DNA of 64,000 nucleotides from contig CAKRZR010000001.1 in assembly GCA_934433485.1 (NCBI GenBank), positions 293,718-357,717 on the forward strand. The letters run 5' to 3'. The stretch comes from an uncultured Eubacteriales bacterium (GTDB lineage Bacteria > Bacillota > Clostridia > Oscillospirales > CAG-272). Position numbers and translations under genes: made by a program. Of the stretch, positions 17,077 to 26,082 are shown piece after piece. Numbering within the stretch: position 1 is the first letter of the stretch; every line of letters starts with the position of its first letter. The notes below the pieces were generated by a model, which saw nothing but the letters and a program-made list of their open reading frames with translations, did no database searches and was not told the origin of the DNA.

Positions 17077-18228
17077 ATGAACGAAATTTCTGCCGTCATT
17101 TGTGAAACGAACCCATGTCACAACGGCCATGCCGCGCTGTTTCGGCGTGCGAGAGTGGAAATCGGCGAAAATGGCGTGCTGATAGCGGTCATGAGCGGGA
17201 ATTTCGTGCAGCGCGGACTGCCCGCCGTATGGAACAAATATCGTCGTGCCGCGCTGCTTGTCGGACTGGGTGTGGATCTGGTCGTGGAGCTGCCATATCC
17301 GTGGTCCGCCGCCGGAGGGGAGAATTTCGCGTGCGCCGGAGTGACGATTGCGTGTGCTCTCGGCGCGGAAAACCTTGTGTTCGGCAGTGAAACCGGCGAT
17401 GCCGACGTTTTAAGTGCGATCGCCGCGCGGCTGCATGCGCCGGAGACGGACGAAAAGCGCGCGGAATATCTGCGAAAGAATCCGGATCTGGGTGCGGCGG
17501 CACTGGAGGATCGGCTGTGTGCGGATATGGGCATTCCCCCGTTGTCCGCAAACGACAAGCTTGGACTGTGGTACATCGACGCGCTTTCAGGTACCGATTG
17601 TCGGCCTGTTGCCGTGCCACGACTGCCGCCCTCCGACTGTATCACAAGTGCCAGCCGGATCCGGGAATGGCTGTATGCCGGAGAAATGGATTCTGTGCGC
17701 GCTTATGTGCCCCAAAACATCTTTCAGACGGCGCGCTCGGAGCCGGTCACCACGCTTACGCGCTATTTCGACCATCTCCACGTGTATTTTCGCTTTTTCG
17801 CACCGGATACAACGCCGTGTCTGCGGGAAGCGGCGGGCGGCGTGTACGAAAGACTGCGCAAATCGGCGTATGCAGCCGCGTCCGGAACGGCGTTTTTGGA
17901 GAATGCCGCATGTAAAAAGTACACGAACGCCAGACTCCGCCGTGCTGCGCTGTTTTGTGCCACCGGCGTAACCGACGCGATTTTGTCAGACCAACCGCGG
18001 TACGTCCCATTGCTCGCCGCGAACCAAAAGGGATGTGCGTGGCTCGGCGGACAGAAAAAAACCACCGGATTGTCTATCCTGACAAAACCGGCGGATTCCT
18101 CACACCTCCCGACCGCGGCACAGGTACAGCTCGACTGCCTCCACCGCGCGGACGATCTATACGCGTACCTCATGGGCAAGGACAGCGGGTATTTCCTGCG
18201 CGCCTCACCGTATATCGAACGGGCGTAA
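17077..18228 (+). CDS. tmcAL: tRNA(Met) cytidine acetate ligase (TmcAL/YlbM)
   Basis: TmcAL activates acetate with ATP and acetylates C34 of elongator tRNA-Met. The 383-residue protein has the nucleotidyltransferase HIGH-like motif 'NPCHNGH' near residue 11, 'MSGNFVQRGLPAVWNKYRRA', 'LVVELPYPWS', the 'FGSET' block and 'SASRIREWL'. Slightly shorter than the Bacillus protein. ATG at 17077 has GGAGGAAG upstream; an in-frame extension begins inside the promoter and is rejected. Its acetate substrate makes the divergent pairing with acetate kinase metabolically sensible. Confidence 0.92.
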   Translation: MNEISAVICETNPCHNGHAALFRRARVEIGENGVLIAVMSGNFVQRGLPAVWNKYRRAALLVGLGVDLVVELPYPWSAAGGENFACAGVTIACALGAENLVFGSETGDADVLSAIAARLHAPETDEKRAEYLRKNPDLGAAALEDRLCADMGIPPLSANDKLGLWYIDALSGTDCRPVAVPRLPPSDCITSASRIREWLYAGEMDSVRAYVPQNIFQTARSEPVTTLTRYFDHLHVYFRFFAPDTTPCLREAAGGVYERLRKSAYAAASGTAFLENAACKKYTNARLRRAALFCATGVTDAILSDQPRYVPLLAANQKGCAWLGGQKKTTGLSILTKPADSSHLPTAAQVQLDCLHRADDLYAYLMGKDSGYFLRASPYIERA

Positions 18229-18235
18229 CACAGCT

Positions 18236-18781
18236 TTATTCCGCGCCGGTGAGCGTGACCGGGGTATACTCGTGGTGCACGGCAGGCAAGAACTTCGTGA
18301 GCAGATCCGCTGTGGAAAGGCGCAGACTGGACGTGTTCACGCAGGGATGGCACCCAAAATCCGGCGCGGTAAGCAGATCCCGGTCAATGAGCAGACGCAC
18401 GTGATTTTCACTATCGTTCATCAGTCCCATGACGCTGACCGAGCCGGGTGTGATGTCGAGGTATTTTTCCATTGCCTCCGCGTCCGCAAAAGAGAGCCGC
18501 GCCACACCCAGCTGACCGGACAGCTCCTTGGTGCGAAAGGGCTTGTCGCCGGGCATGAGTAAAAGATAGAATGAGGTTTTCTGCCGGTTGCAGAGAAAGA
18601 GATTCTTGCACATCAGAACTCCAAGCGCTGCGTCCGCGCCGTTGCAGTCGTCCATGGTCATCGCCGCCGGATGGTCCACGCGGTCATACGCGATACCAAG
18701 CGAATCGAGCAGGTCATACACCCGCCATTCCTTATCGAGCCGGTCGTCGCGTTCCGCAGGTCTGCCGTGAAAAGCTTCCAT
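18236..18781 (-). CDS. YbaK/ProX-type aminoacyl-tRNA deacylase
   Basis: A 181-residue stand-alone editing protein of the YbaK/EbsC/ProX fold. These proteins hydrolyse mischarged tRNA, most often Ala- or Cys-tRNA-Pro. Landmarks are 'YDLLDSLGIAYDRVDHPAAMTMD', 'MCKNLFLCNR', 'YLLLMPGDKPF', 'LSFADAEAMEKYLDITPGSVSVMGLMND' and 'FGCHPCVNTSSL'. ATG at 18781 is preceded by GGAGG; a longer frame runs into the intergenic region. The Clostridium PrdX/ProX group is the closest pattern I recognise. It converges on tmcAL with eight bases between stops and no visible terminator. Confidence 0.9.
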   Translation of the reverse strand: MEAFHGRPAERDDRLDKEWRVYDLLDSLGIAYDRVDHPAAMTMDDCNGADAALGVLMCKNLFLCNRQKTSFYLLLMPGDKPFRTKELSGQLGVARLSFADAEAMEKYLDITPGSVSVMGLMNDSENHVRLLIDRDLLTAPDFGCHPCVNTSSLRLSTADLLTKFLPAVHHEYTPVTLTGAE

Positions 18782-18819
18782 AATTGTATCCTCCGTGTTA
18801 CCCAGTATTTGATGCAGAA

Positions 18820-18848
18820 AGCATAGCACATTTTTCCCCGAAAAGCAA
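18820..18848 (-). promoter_or_regulatory. Sigma-A promoter of the YbaK/ProX gene
   Basis: On the minus strand TTGCTT (18843-18848), 17 bases, TATGCT (18820-18825). Confidence 0.65.
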
Positions 18849-18893
18849 GAGACAGAGTGAAAATAGTCGTTTTTTGAGAAAGCAGGTGAGCGA

Positions 18894-19808
18894 ATGCACG
18901 CGCTGTCCACGTTGTCTCCATACACAAGGTATATTGCGGAATCCAATTTCCACATTTCCCAAAATTGCGGCGTTCCGGACCGCATCATTCTCGATTATGA
19001 GCTCCTGTGGCTCAAAAGCGGAGAAGGCGCGTATGCGCTGTTTTTTGAAAACGATAGTCCGGACAGTCCTTTTGAACGTGTGGAGCTGCCGCCGGGGAGC
19101 TTTCTTCTGGTGCGTCCTGGAGAGCGGCACGGTATCTTTTTTGAAGAGGCATCGTATCAGCCACACCTGCATTTTGACCTCGTGGAGGACGCAGATTCCG
19201 AAAAGCTGCCGATTATATTCCGTACAAGACCGTTTTGCAGCGAATGGGAGCTTGCGCATATCCGCGAGGATCTTTTCGCGTCCTATCCGATCCCGCACCG
19301 GCTCGACGCGGCGGATCCGCAGCTGCTTGCCGAAACGATCGTAGACTGCACTGCGTGGCGGAAACGCGGCAGTCTCACAGATCTGCTTGCCGTCAAAGCA
19401 AGATTGATCACGACCGCCGCGCATCTGGTGTCCGTCTACGCCCCGCAGAGTGGCGGAACGGTGGAAAATGCCAAGGCGCAGACCATACGGGATATGATCG
19501 TACGCTGGTACGCCGGAGAAAATCCGAAAAAGGCGCTGACGCTCGATATACTGGCAGAGAAGATGTTCCTGAACAAGTACTATCTGACCCACCTGTTCGC
19601 GAAGGAATACGGAATGCCGCCGATGCAATACGCCGCGAACGTCCGTCTGAACCGCGCGGACGCGATTCTGGCAAGCGGCAGGTTCAATATCGCCGAAACC
19701 GCCGCCGCCGTCGGATTTGAAAGTCCGTTTTCCTTCAGCCGGTTCTACAAATCCCACCGCGGCTATTCTCCCGCACAGTTTCTGTCAGGCAGGAGAAAAA
19801 CAGAATAG
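18894..19808 (+). CDS. AraC family transcriptional regulator
   Basis: A 304-residue regulator. Residues ~1-170 form an AraC-type cupin sensor ('LVRPGERHGIFFEE', 'LHFDLVED'). Residues ~195-300 are the double helix-turn-helix: 'LAEKMFLNKYYLTHLFAKEYG' and 'IAETAAAVGFESPFSFSRFYK', ending in 'GYSPAQFL'. Such regulators usually control carbohydrate genes. The next gene on the same strand, 133 bases downstream, is a solute-binding lipoprotein, so that gene is a plausible target. AGGTGAG lies about five bases before the ATG. Confidence 0.93.
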   Translation: MHALSTLSPYTRYIAESNFHISQNCGVPDRIILDYELLWLKSGEGAYALFFENDSPDSPFERVELPPGSFLLVRPGERHGIFFEEASYQPHLHFDLVEDADSEKLPIIFRTRPFCSEWELAHIREDLFASYPIPHRLDAADPQLLAETIVDCTAWRKRGSLTDLLAVKARLITTAAHLVSVYAPQSGGTVENAKAQTIRDMIVRWYAGENPKKALTLDILAEKMFLNKYYLTHLFAKEYGMPPMQYAANVRLNRADAILASGRFNIAETAAAVGFESPFSFSRFYKSHRGYSPAQFLSGRRKTE

Positions 19809-19941
19809 CAAGAATGGTTATATATAGCGCACGTTTGGTTATGGTATCATCGTGTATATTTCGATATAATAAAGATAGAACCACGGAGAAGGAACGATGG
19901 ATTTCTCTGTGGAAAATCTATAAAAAAGCGAGGGAATCACG

Positions 19942-21390
19942 ATGAAACAGAAATGGTTGTGCAGCATTTTCGCCGCCTTTTTGCTGCTCTCCGCCGTATC
20001 CTGCGGGAATGACGACAGTGCGGAAGACACGCAAAAAACGTCGGACACCGATACCGCAGCGCAGACGGAATCAGAGACGGAAACCAGTCCCATCGATACG
20101 CTGGAGAGTGCGGATTACGACGGATACGAGTTCCGGATCCTCAGCATGGACTTTACCTGGCAGGCCTATGACTATTGTGTGGCGGAGGAGATCACCGGGG
20201 AAGCCGTCAACGACGCGATATACAACCGTACCACCGCCGTTGCGGATACACTCAACGTGAAATTCACAGAACAGCGTGTCGGGGACGGCGCGGCGTGTCC
20301 GGAGGTCCGGAAAACGGCGTCTGCCTCTGAGGACGCGTATGACCTGGCGTTTATGAATGTCGGTCAGTCCAATGCGCTGGCGACAGAGGGGCTTTTACTC
20401 GATTTGAATACGGTAAAAACCATCGATCTGACAAAGCCGTGGTGGGTCAAAAGCTATAATGACTATTTCAGTCTGAATGGTAAAACCTACGCGGCGTTTG
20501 GCGATCTCGACTTAAACTATCTTGGCTCCTATTTCGTGGTGGCGTTTACAACGGATCTGGTCAGTCAGTACAATCTGGAGGATCCGTACGCGCTCTATGA
20601 AAACGGCACGTGGACGCTCGACAAAATGCACGGGTTGATGCAGACCGTCTCCACCGATGTGGACGGCAACGGGGATTTCCATGATTTCAAGACGGATATC
20701 TTCGGCGCGGTAGGACACGCGAATCAGCTGCGGCACCTTGTGATGGGTTCCGGCGTGTCGCTCGCGGAAAAGGACGGAGATAGCTATAAAATGAACATAT
20801 CGGAGAAGTATGTGGATATGTACAATAAGGTGCTGTCTATCTGTGAGGATCCAAGCGCGTATTTCCAGGCAGTCAAAAACTGTGGGGAAAACTACTGGGA
20901 GATCTTCAATGGCGGCAGGGTGCTGTTCCACTGCAACACCACGGCAGCTTTCTATGACGCGCGGGAAGCGGACGTCGCGTATGGCATTCTGCCGTTTCCG
21001 AAAGGCGATGAAGCGCAGGCGGATTACTATTCCATCATCTACAACGGCGCGGGCAGCATGACGGTTCCGGTAACGGTTGCCGATCCGGAGCGCACAGGCA
21101 ACATCATCGAGTGGCTCAACGGCAAATCCTATGGTGTGCTGAAGGACGCGTTCATTGAGAGCACGCTTTACATGAAGTATGCGCAGGACGAGCGTTCCGT
21201 CGGCATTCTTCGCAAGATGTACGCGGGAAACACCTACTGTGATATCGCGTTCCTATACGACTGGGGCGGCGTATCCGGTGCCGTTGAGAAAGCGCACTGT
21301 AATTTCAAGGACAACATAACGTCGGAGCTTGAGAAAATCAGCGAAAAGTTTGCCGCGGATGTAGACAAAACGCTCGGCAAAACGGAATAA
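19942..21390 (+). CDS. Extracellular solute-binding lipoprotein (paralogue 2)
   Basis: A 482-residue lipoprotein with lipobox cysteine C21 ('LLSAVSC') and a Thr/Glu/Asp-rich linker. It has the same landmarks as the protein at 14127: 'EITGEAVNDAIYNR', 'ENGTWTLDKMHGLM' and 'DVDGNGDFHDFKTD'. 'GDLDLNYLGSYFVVAF' corresponds to the hinge region. GAGGG precedes the ATG. An AraC regulator lies immediately upstream and no transporter genes follow. I infer a sugar or oligosaccharide receptor served by permeases encoded elsewhere. Confidence 0.88.
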   Translation: MKQKWLCSIFAAFLLLSAVSCGNDDSAEDTQKTSDTDTAAQTESETETSPIDTLESADYDGYEFRILSMDFTWQAYDYCVAEEITGEAVNDAIYNRTTAVADTLNVKFTEQRVGDGAACPEVRKTASASEDAYDLAFMNVGQSNALATEGLLLDLNTVKTIDLTKPWWVKSYNDYFSLNGKTYAAFGDLDLNYLGSYFVVAFTTDLVSQYNLEDPYALYENGTWTLDKMHGLMQTVSTDVDGNGDFHDFKTDIFGAVGHANQLRHLVMGSGVSLAEKDGDSYKMNISEKYVDMYNKVLSICEDPSAYFQAVKNCGENYWEIFNGGRVLFHCNTTAAFYDAREADVAYGILPFPKGDEAQADYYSIIYNGAGSMTVPVTVADPERTGNIIEWLNGKSYGVLKDAFIESTLYMKYAQDERSVGILRKMYAGNTYCDIAFLYDWGGVSGAVEKAHCNFKDNITSELEKISEKFAADVDKTLGKTE

Positions 21391-21393
21391 GCA

Positions 21394-21434
21394 AAAAAGC
21401 GACCTGTACTTTTCGAGAGTACAGGTCGCTTTTT
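21394..21434. terminator. Strong bidirectional terminator
   Basis: AAAAAGCGACCTGTACT, a seven-base loop, then AGTACAGGTCGCTTTTT: a perfect 17-base stem between the convergent lipoprotein and YiiX-like genes. Confidence 0.95.
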
Positions 21435-21449
21435 GTATGTAGGCGCATT

Positions 21450-21986
21450 TTACCGCACTGTCTGCAAAAGTTGCGCGACATTGCCGGTGTAAACGATCTC
21501 CATATTCTCAATCCCCGTGTAATCCATCGGATGCATCAGGGAGGACGGCTTCGGCAGAACGGCGGCGCCGCTCCGGTCGAGAACATCGCCGACAAACTGC
21601 GAACAGAAATAGTACCGCTTCCGGCTTTTCGCGATCCCGCACATACACAGCAGCGTTCCGAGTACGCTGTATCGATAGATTCCGGCGACCCGCTCCATGT
21701 TTTCGAGCCGTTTGGCAATCGTATCGTATACATCGTCCGCCACCGGCAGCGCGAGCAAGGTGCATTCCGTCTCCGGGTGCGCGCCGAAGAAACCGGCACC
21801 AAGCGGCTCCTTGACAAACCCGGCAGGCAGCGGACGTGTGTAGTGCTTTCTTCCGAAACTGTAAAACAGCGCGTCGGACAGCGAGAGGGCGATGGAGGCG
21901 TGTGTGTAGCTTGCACCGGTCAGCAGATGCACAAGTCGGGACATGATCGTGTTGGAGCGGGACAGCAGTATGTAAACCGTTTTCAT
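21450..21986 (-). CDS. YiiX-like permuted papain (NlpC/P60-related) protein
   Basis: A 178-residue protein that resembles the circularly permuted NlpC/P60 hydrolases of the YiiX/YaeF group. The likely catalytic histidine is H29 in 'GASYTHASIAL' and the likely cysteine is C128 in 'YYFCSQFVGD'; the order His-then-Cys is the permuted one. These proteins act as amidases or acyltransferases, with varied substrates. No signal peptide or membrane segment is evident, so it is probably cytoplasmic. AAAGGA precedes the ATG. Two ATTAAGATT direct repeats lie about 80 bases upstream. Confidence 0.78.
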   Translation of the reverse strand: MKTVYILLSRSNTIMSRLVHLLTGASYTHASIALSLSDALFYSFGRKHYTRPLPAGFVKEPLGAGFFGAHPETECTLLALPVADDVYDTIAKRLENMERVAGIYRYSVLGTLLCMCGIAKSRKRYYFCSQFVGDVLDRSGAAVLPKPSSLMHPMDYTGIENMEIVYTGNVAQLLQTVR

Positions 21987-22065
21987 AGGCGGGATCCTTT
22001 CGGTATGGCGTTTCTTTCATTGCCTGTAGTATACCATATCCGATTTAATATCCCCATATGACACG

Positions 22066-22085
22066 ATTAAGATTCCATTAAGATT
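22066..22085 (-). promoter_or_regulatory. 11-bp-spaced direct repeats upstream of the YiiX-like gene
   Basis: ATTAAGATT occurs at 22066-22074 and again at 22077-22085, an 11-base period. A TATACT box on the minus strand lies at 22028-22033. The spacing fits an OmpR/PhoB-type response regulator site just upstream of the -35 region. No regulator gene of that kind is in the window. Confidence 0.45.
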
Positions 22086-22109
22086 GCGCTATGGATCGGG
22101 AAAAAACGG

Positions 22110-23141
22110 CTATCTTGTCATTCGTTCCGCCATTTCCCGCGTAATCCGCAGGTCTTGCACACATTCCCCGTCCCCCTCTCGATATGTCCGGATCGCTTCC
22201 ACAAGCGCGGTGGTGACAAGCGGACGCCGGTCGATGGTGGGCCCACCCATATGCGGCATCAGGACAAGCGGCGACGGTCGGTGTTCCGTTCGGGTGATCT
22301 TCCGCAGAGGACTGTCCATGGACAGCGGCTCCGTTTCATACACATCCAGTACGGCACGGAACCTGCCTGCCGCAAGCATTTCCGAAAGCACTGCCTCATC
22401 CACAATCGCACCGCGCGCTGTGTTGATGAAAATGCTGTCCGGTCGGAGCAGGGAAAGGAGCCGGCGGTCGATGGAATGGTACGTTTCCGGTGTCAGTGCC
22501 GTGTGCAGAGAGACGATTTTGCAGGTCGAGAATACTTCCTCCGTGCTCGCTTTCCGCACGCCATGCTTTGCCGCGTCTGCCTCGGTGAGAAAATCCGCCA
22601 TGCAGACAAGCACCGTGCAGCCGAATGCCGCAAGCAGCTCCGCCGTGTGTCGTGCCACCGCGCCAAACCCGACCAGTCCCACGCGCTGCCCTAGCAGTCC
22701 CTCGTTGTACCAGCTGGACGCTGACCAGCCAGTATCATGCAGCTCCTTTGTATACCGTGGAATGTCGCGCAGCATGGTGAGAGCGTACGCGATCACGCTT
22801 TCCGCCACGGACCGCGCGTACAGATCGTTGCCGCTGAGTACCAGGATTCCGCGATCGTACGCCGCGCTGTCCAATAGTCCTGCCACAGATCCGCCGGTGT
22901 GCGCGATCACGGACAGCTTTTTCGCCTGAGACAGCACCGTCGCGTCGAGCTTCGGGCTTCCCCAGCCGGTCACAACAACCTCCGCGTCTGAGAGCGCTTC
23001 CGACAATTCCGCGCTGCTCCACTGTCTGTCGAGGGGATTCCAGCGCATTTCTTCCGGAGCGGCGATTGGCGCGAATACCGCGGGATCCGGGATAAAGCTG
23101 GCCCGCGTGCCGCCGCAGGGCATGGCAACGGTAATTTTCAT
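22110..23141 (-). CDS. D-isomer 2-hydroxyacid dehydrogenase family protein
   Basis: A 343-residue NAD-dependent dehydrogenase. The Rossmann nucleotide-binding motif is 'VGLVGFGAVARHTAELL'. Catalytic Arg, Glu and His are in 'NTARGAIVDE', 'VYETEPL' and 'LMPHMGGP'. The family includes phosphoglycerate, glycerate and lactate dehydrogenases; the substrate cannot be assigned here. AAGGAGG lies upstream of the ATG. The gene follows the Card1-like nuclease gene by 12 bases on the same strand and is probably co-transcribed with it. Confidence 0.92.
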   Translation of the reverse strand: MKITVAMPCGGTRASFIPDPAVFAPIAAPEEMRWNPLDRQWSSAELSEALSDAEVVVTGWGSPKLDATVLSQAKKLSVIAHTGGSVAGLLDSAAYDRGILVLSGNDLYARSVAESVIAYALTMLRDIPRYTKELHDTGWSASSWYNEGLLGQRVGLVGFGAVARHTAELLAAFGCTVLVCMADFLTEADAAKHGVRKASTEEVFSTCKIVSLHTALTPETYHSIDRRLLSLLRPDSIFINTARGAIVDEAVLSEMLAAGRFRAVLDVYETEPLSMDSPLRKITRTEHRPSPLVLMPHMGGPTIDRRPLVTTALVEAIRTYREGDGECVQDLRITREMAERMTR

Positions 23142-23153
23142 ATAGCCTCCTTC

Positions 23154-24413
23154 TCAGACAATCCAGTCTGTCATCTCCGATAGCTTGTGCGCCTCTCCCG
23201 TCAGCGCCTCATAAAATGTGTGGTCGTCCATCCGATGTACTCGTTCGATCAGGCGGATATTCATCTCTTTCGCACGTTCTCGGAGCGACTGGGACGCCGC
23301 TGTCGAACGGTTTTCCTCAAAATATGTTGTGGAAACAAGGATCCGCCGCGCGTACTTCTGTCCGAAGCGACCGGCGACGGTGTGCAGCTTATAGAGCTCA
23401 TCCGTCTTGATGTCGCCGTTCTTGCAGGAGATAAAGTAGGGAACCACCCCCTGCATGAGCAGCACGTCGATCTCGTTGCGTGAGGTGGCGCGCGAATCGT
23501 TCCAGCGGATCACAACACCCGGACACCCGTCCGTAAACGGTGTCGGATACGCACCGTGCCGGTAGTGGAATGCCGTCATGTACGTTTTGTATTCGAGCAG
23601 CGTCCCCGCCTTTGTCAGACAGTCGCGCATATACGGATTCTTGAACGTGCAGGTTTTTGTTTTCCCATCGTCCGCGATGGTCATGGAGCCTGTTTTCACA
23701 AGCGTGCGGAGGAATCCGTCGTCTACATGCCTGTCCTCTTCCAGGCGGTACGCGGTCTTTTCCTCATCGAGCTGCCGCAGCGCGTTGGATAAAGCGCCGA
23801 TCTGCGTATTCCAGGCGGCACAGTCCCGGCGGCAGATCTCCCACAGCCGGTTGATGTCGCCGTAGATGGCGTCGCGGAACGGATACCCAGCTGCCGCGTT
23901 TTCGGAAACCATATCCTCCTCCAGATTGCCGCCATGGAGGGTGAGATTCTGCGCCACCGTCATGGAAACCGTGGCCGTACCGTCGTAGGGTTCACGACCG
24001 ATCTCCCCGGAAGCGTGGGACGGTATTTTGTACAGCACCCCGCGTCTTGTTTCGCACTGGATCCGGAACAGCCGCGAATGCGTGAACCGGAACGCGAGTC
24101 CGACCGCCACAAGGGACGCTTCGTCGCCGCCGGAGCAGTCGAAAACGTATTCCTCCGCGCGGGAGAGCGCGTTGTCCTGGGACAGAATGTCGCGCAGCAC
24201 GGTCAAGATCCCGTTTATATCGTTTTGCGCCACCATCCGATAGGACACGATCGCGCGGATGCCCTGTTCACGGAGAATTTTGCGGATCGAAACCAGTGCG
24301 GACTCCAATTTCTGCCGGTTTGAGCCGAGAAAAATCACCCGTCCCGGACGCAGCGCCAGCGAACCGATGATATTTTCCAGCGGACATTTGTCGAAAAATT
24401 CAATCAGCGTCAT
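23154..24413 (-). CDS. Card1-like CARF-domain nuclease (DUF1887 family)
   Basis: A 419-residue protein of the DUF1887 family, to which the type III CRISPR ancillary nuclease Card1 (Can2 group) belongs. The N-terminal ~150 residues have the CARF-like alternating pattern ('ENIIGSLALRPGRVIFLGS', 'EEYVFDCSGGDEASLVAVGLA'). The middle (~190-275) looks like a winged-helix linker. The C-terminus is a PD-(D/E)XK nuclease: 'RNEIDVLLMQGVVPYFISCKN', with E314, D316 and K331 as likely metal and catalytic residues. Card1 itself cuts single-stranded nucleic acid when cyclic tetra-adenylate binds its CARF domain. No cas gene or CRISPR array is in the window, so the activating signal is unknown. GAGGT precedes the ATG. 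Confidence 0.85.
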   Translation of the reverse strand: MTLIEFFDKCPLENIIGSLALRPGRVIFLGSNRQKLESALVSIRKILREQGIRAIVSYRMVAQNDINGILTVLRDILSQDNALSRAEEYVFDCSGGDEASLVAVGLAFRFTHSRLFRIQCETRRGVLYKIPSHASGEIGREPYDGTATVSMTVAQNLTLHGGNLEEDMVSENAAAGYPFRDAIYGDINRLWEICRRDCAAWNTQIGALSNALRQLDEEKTAYRLEEDRHVDDGFLRTLVKTGSMTIADDGKTKTCTFKNPYMRDCLTKAGTLLEYKTYMTAFHYRHGAYPTPFTDGCPGVVIRWNDSRATSRNEIDVLLMQGVVPYFISCKNGDIKTDELYKLHTVAGRFGQKYARRILVSTTYFEENRSTAASQSLRERAKEMNIRLIERVHRMDDHTFYEALTGEAHKLSEMTDWIV

Positions 24414-24444
24414 AAGCGTACCTCGCCTTCCAGTCTATGGTTCC

Positions 24445-24473
24445 AGTATACGCCGTTTTCCATGAAATTACAA
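24445..24473 (-). promoter_or_regulatory. Sigma-A promoter of the Card1-like operon
   Basis: On the minus strand TTGTAA (24468-24473), 17 bases, TATACT (24445-24450). It makes the nuclease gene independent of the upstream MATE gene. Confidence 0.75.
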
Positions 24474-24506
24474 GGGAAAAATCGTAAACATACGGCAAAA
24501 GGACGC

Positions 24507-25949
24507 TTATTCCTCCGTCGATTCCTCTTCCGTGATCTCCGCGGAGACCGCTTCCTCCGCAATCTCCGTGTCCACAATCCGGCTTTTCGCAAGATCGGCG
24601 CGGCGGTAGTACAAAAACGTCAGCAGACTGCATACGAGCCAGCCGGCGGGATACCCCATCGATACCGGGAGGATCGTATTTGTGATGAAATGCGTCAGGA
24701 CAAAGAGGTAGATCTGTCGGAACACCACGAAGGACGCGAGCATAATGATCATCGGCGCGCGTGTATTTCCGGCACCGCGGAGTGCCCCGGAGTAGATCTG
24801 GTTGAAGCAGCAGAGTACATAGAACGGCGAAATGTACCGCAAGAATATCGTCCCATACTCGATAACGGCTGCTTTTTCGTTGAAGAACGCCACCAGAGAA
24901 GGCGCGAACAGCAGCACCGGGATCATGAGGAGCACCGCGGTTGCAAGCGACAGTGCCAAAGCGATGCGCACGCCGCGTTTTGCACGGTCGATCTTGCCGA
25001 TACCGAGATTCTGTCCGACAAACGTCGTGGATGCGAGTGCCAGAGACTGCATGGGCAGCATGAGCAGCGTATCGATTTTGCCATACGCCGTCCAGCCGGA
25101 CATGCAATCCGCACCGAAGTAGTTGATGTAAGACTGCACGAACACGTTGGAGAACGATGTGACTGCCATCTGCAGTGCCGCCGGAATGCCGACCCGGACG
25201 ATTTTTCCGAGCATGTCGAAGTGGAGCCGCAGCGCGCGCCACGACAGCCGGATGCATGAGTCGCTGCGTATAAGGGTAATGAGCGTCAATACCGCCGAGA
25301 TCGCCTGTGCGATGATGGTCGCCCATGCCACACCGGCAACACCCATGTCAAAGCGCAGCACGAATACAAGGTCCAAAACCGTGTTGATGACGGCGGAGAC
25401 GACGAGGTAATAGAACGGACGCGTGGAATCGCCGACCGCACGCAGGATGCCGGAGCCCATGTTGTACAGCATCAGCCCCATGACCCCGGCGAAATAGATC
25501 GTCAGATACGCCGTAGACTCCGGAATGACCTCCGCGGGCGTGTTCATCAGCGCAAGCATGCCGGGAATGAGCGCGATGCCAAGTCCGGTGAAGAGGATGC
25601 CGAGAATAAGCGTCATAACAATGGAGGTGTGTACCGTTTTGCGCACCTCCTCCGTTTTCCCGGCGCCGTAATACTGTGAGATGACGACCCCCGCGCCGCT
25701 GGACAGCCCGAGAAAGAAGCCGATGAGCATGTTGATGATGGGACCGACCGTTCCGACAGCGGAAAACGCTTCATTGGAAACGTATTTTCCGACGACCCAG
25801 GTGTCCACGGTGTTGTAAAGCTGCTGAAAAATGTTGCCGAGGAGCAGGGGAGCGGCAAACACCACCAGATGGTGGATGATGGAGCCCTCCGTCATATTGA
25901 CGTCGTTTCTTCGTTTCCGTACGCGATTTTCTGTTATTGTCTTTTCCAT
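24507..25949 (-). CDS. MATE family multidrug/organic cation exporter
   Basis: A 480-residue, 12-segment membrane protein of the MATE family, driven by a sodium or proton gradient. The N-terminal half has 'IIHHLVVFAAPLLLGNIFQQLYNTVDTWVVGKYV', typical of the DinF/NorM-related Clostridial branch, and the second repeat begins near 'VGIPAALQMAVTSFSNVFVQSYIN'. A 25-residue Glu-rich tail follows the last segment. ATG at 25949 is chosen since the frame further upstream runs through the promoter. The ribosome site is weak, and an ATG 18 codons on is an alternative. Substrate unknown. Confidence 0.9.
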   Translation of the reverse strand: MEKTITENRVRKRRNDVNMTEGSIIHHLVVFAAPLLLGNIFQQLYNTVDTWVVGKYVSNEAFSAVGTVGPIINMLIGFFLGLSSGAGVVISQYYGAGKTEEVRKTVHTSIVMTLILGILFTGLGIALIPGMLALMNTPAEVIPESTAYLTIYFAGVMGLMLYNMGSGILRAVGDSTRPFYYLVVSAVINTVLDLVFVLRFDMGVAGVAWATIIAQAISAVLTLITLIRSDSCIRLSWRALRLHFDMLGKIVRVGIPAALQMAVTSFSNVFVQSYINYFGADCMSGWTAYGKIDTLLMLPMQSLALASTTFVGQNLGIGKIDRAKRGVRIALALSLATAVLLMIPVLLFAPSLVAFFNEKAAVIEYGTIFLRYISPFYVLCCFNQIYSGALRGAGNTRAPMIIMLASFVVFRQIYLFVLTHFITNTILPVSMGYPAGWLVCSLLTFLYYRRADLAKSRIVDTEIAEEAVSAEITEEESTEE

Positions 25950-26004
25950 GTCTGTATACCCGATTCTTTGTGATACAATATTAAAAATAAGAGCGAACAT
26001 TTTT

Positions 26005-26033
26005 ATAATACTACAGATTTTACATTTCGTCAA
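26005..26033 (-). promoter_or_regulatory. Sigma-A promoter of the MATE gene
   Basis: On the minus strand TTGACG (26028-26033), 17 bases, TATTAT (26005-26010). Confidence 0.8.
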
Positions 26034-26082
26034 TAGGAAAACGGGAAAAATTCGTTTTTTTATTGTCTTTGCCGGAAAAACA

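Noticed and set aside
24400..25326. A 308-codon minus-strand frame inside the MATE gene
   Set aside because: It is in another frame of the same strand; the MATE protein has membrane segments and family motifs all the way through.
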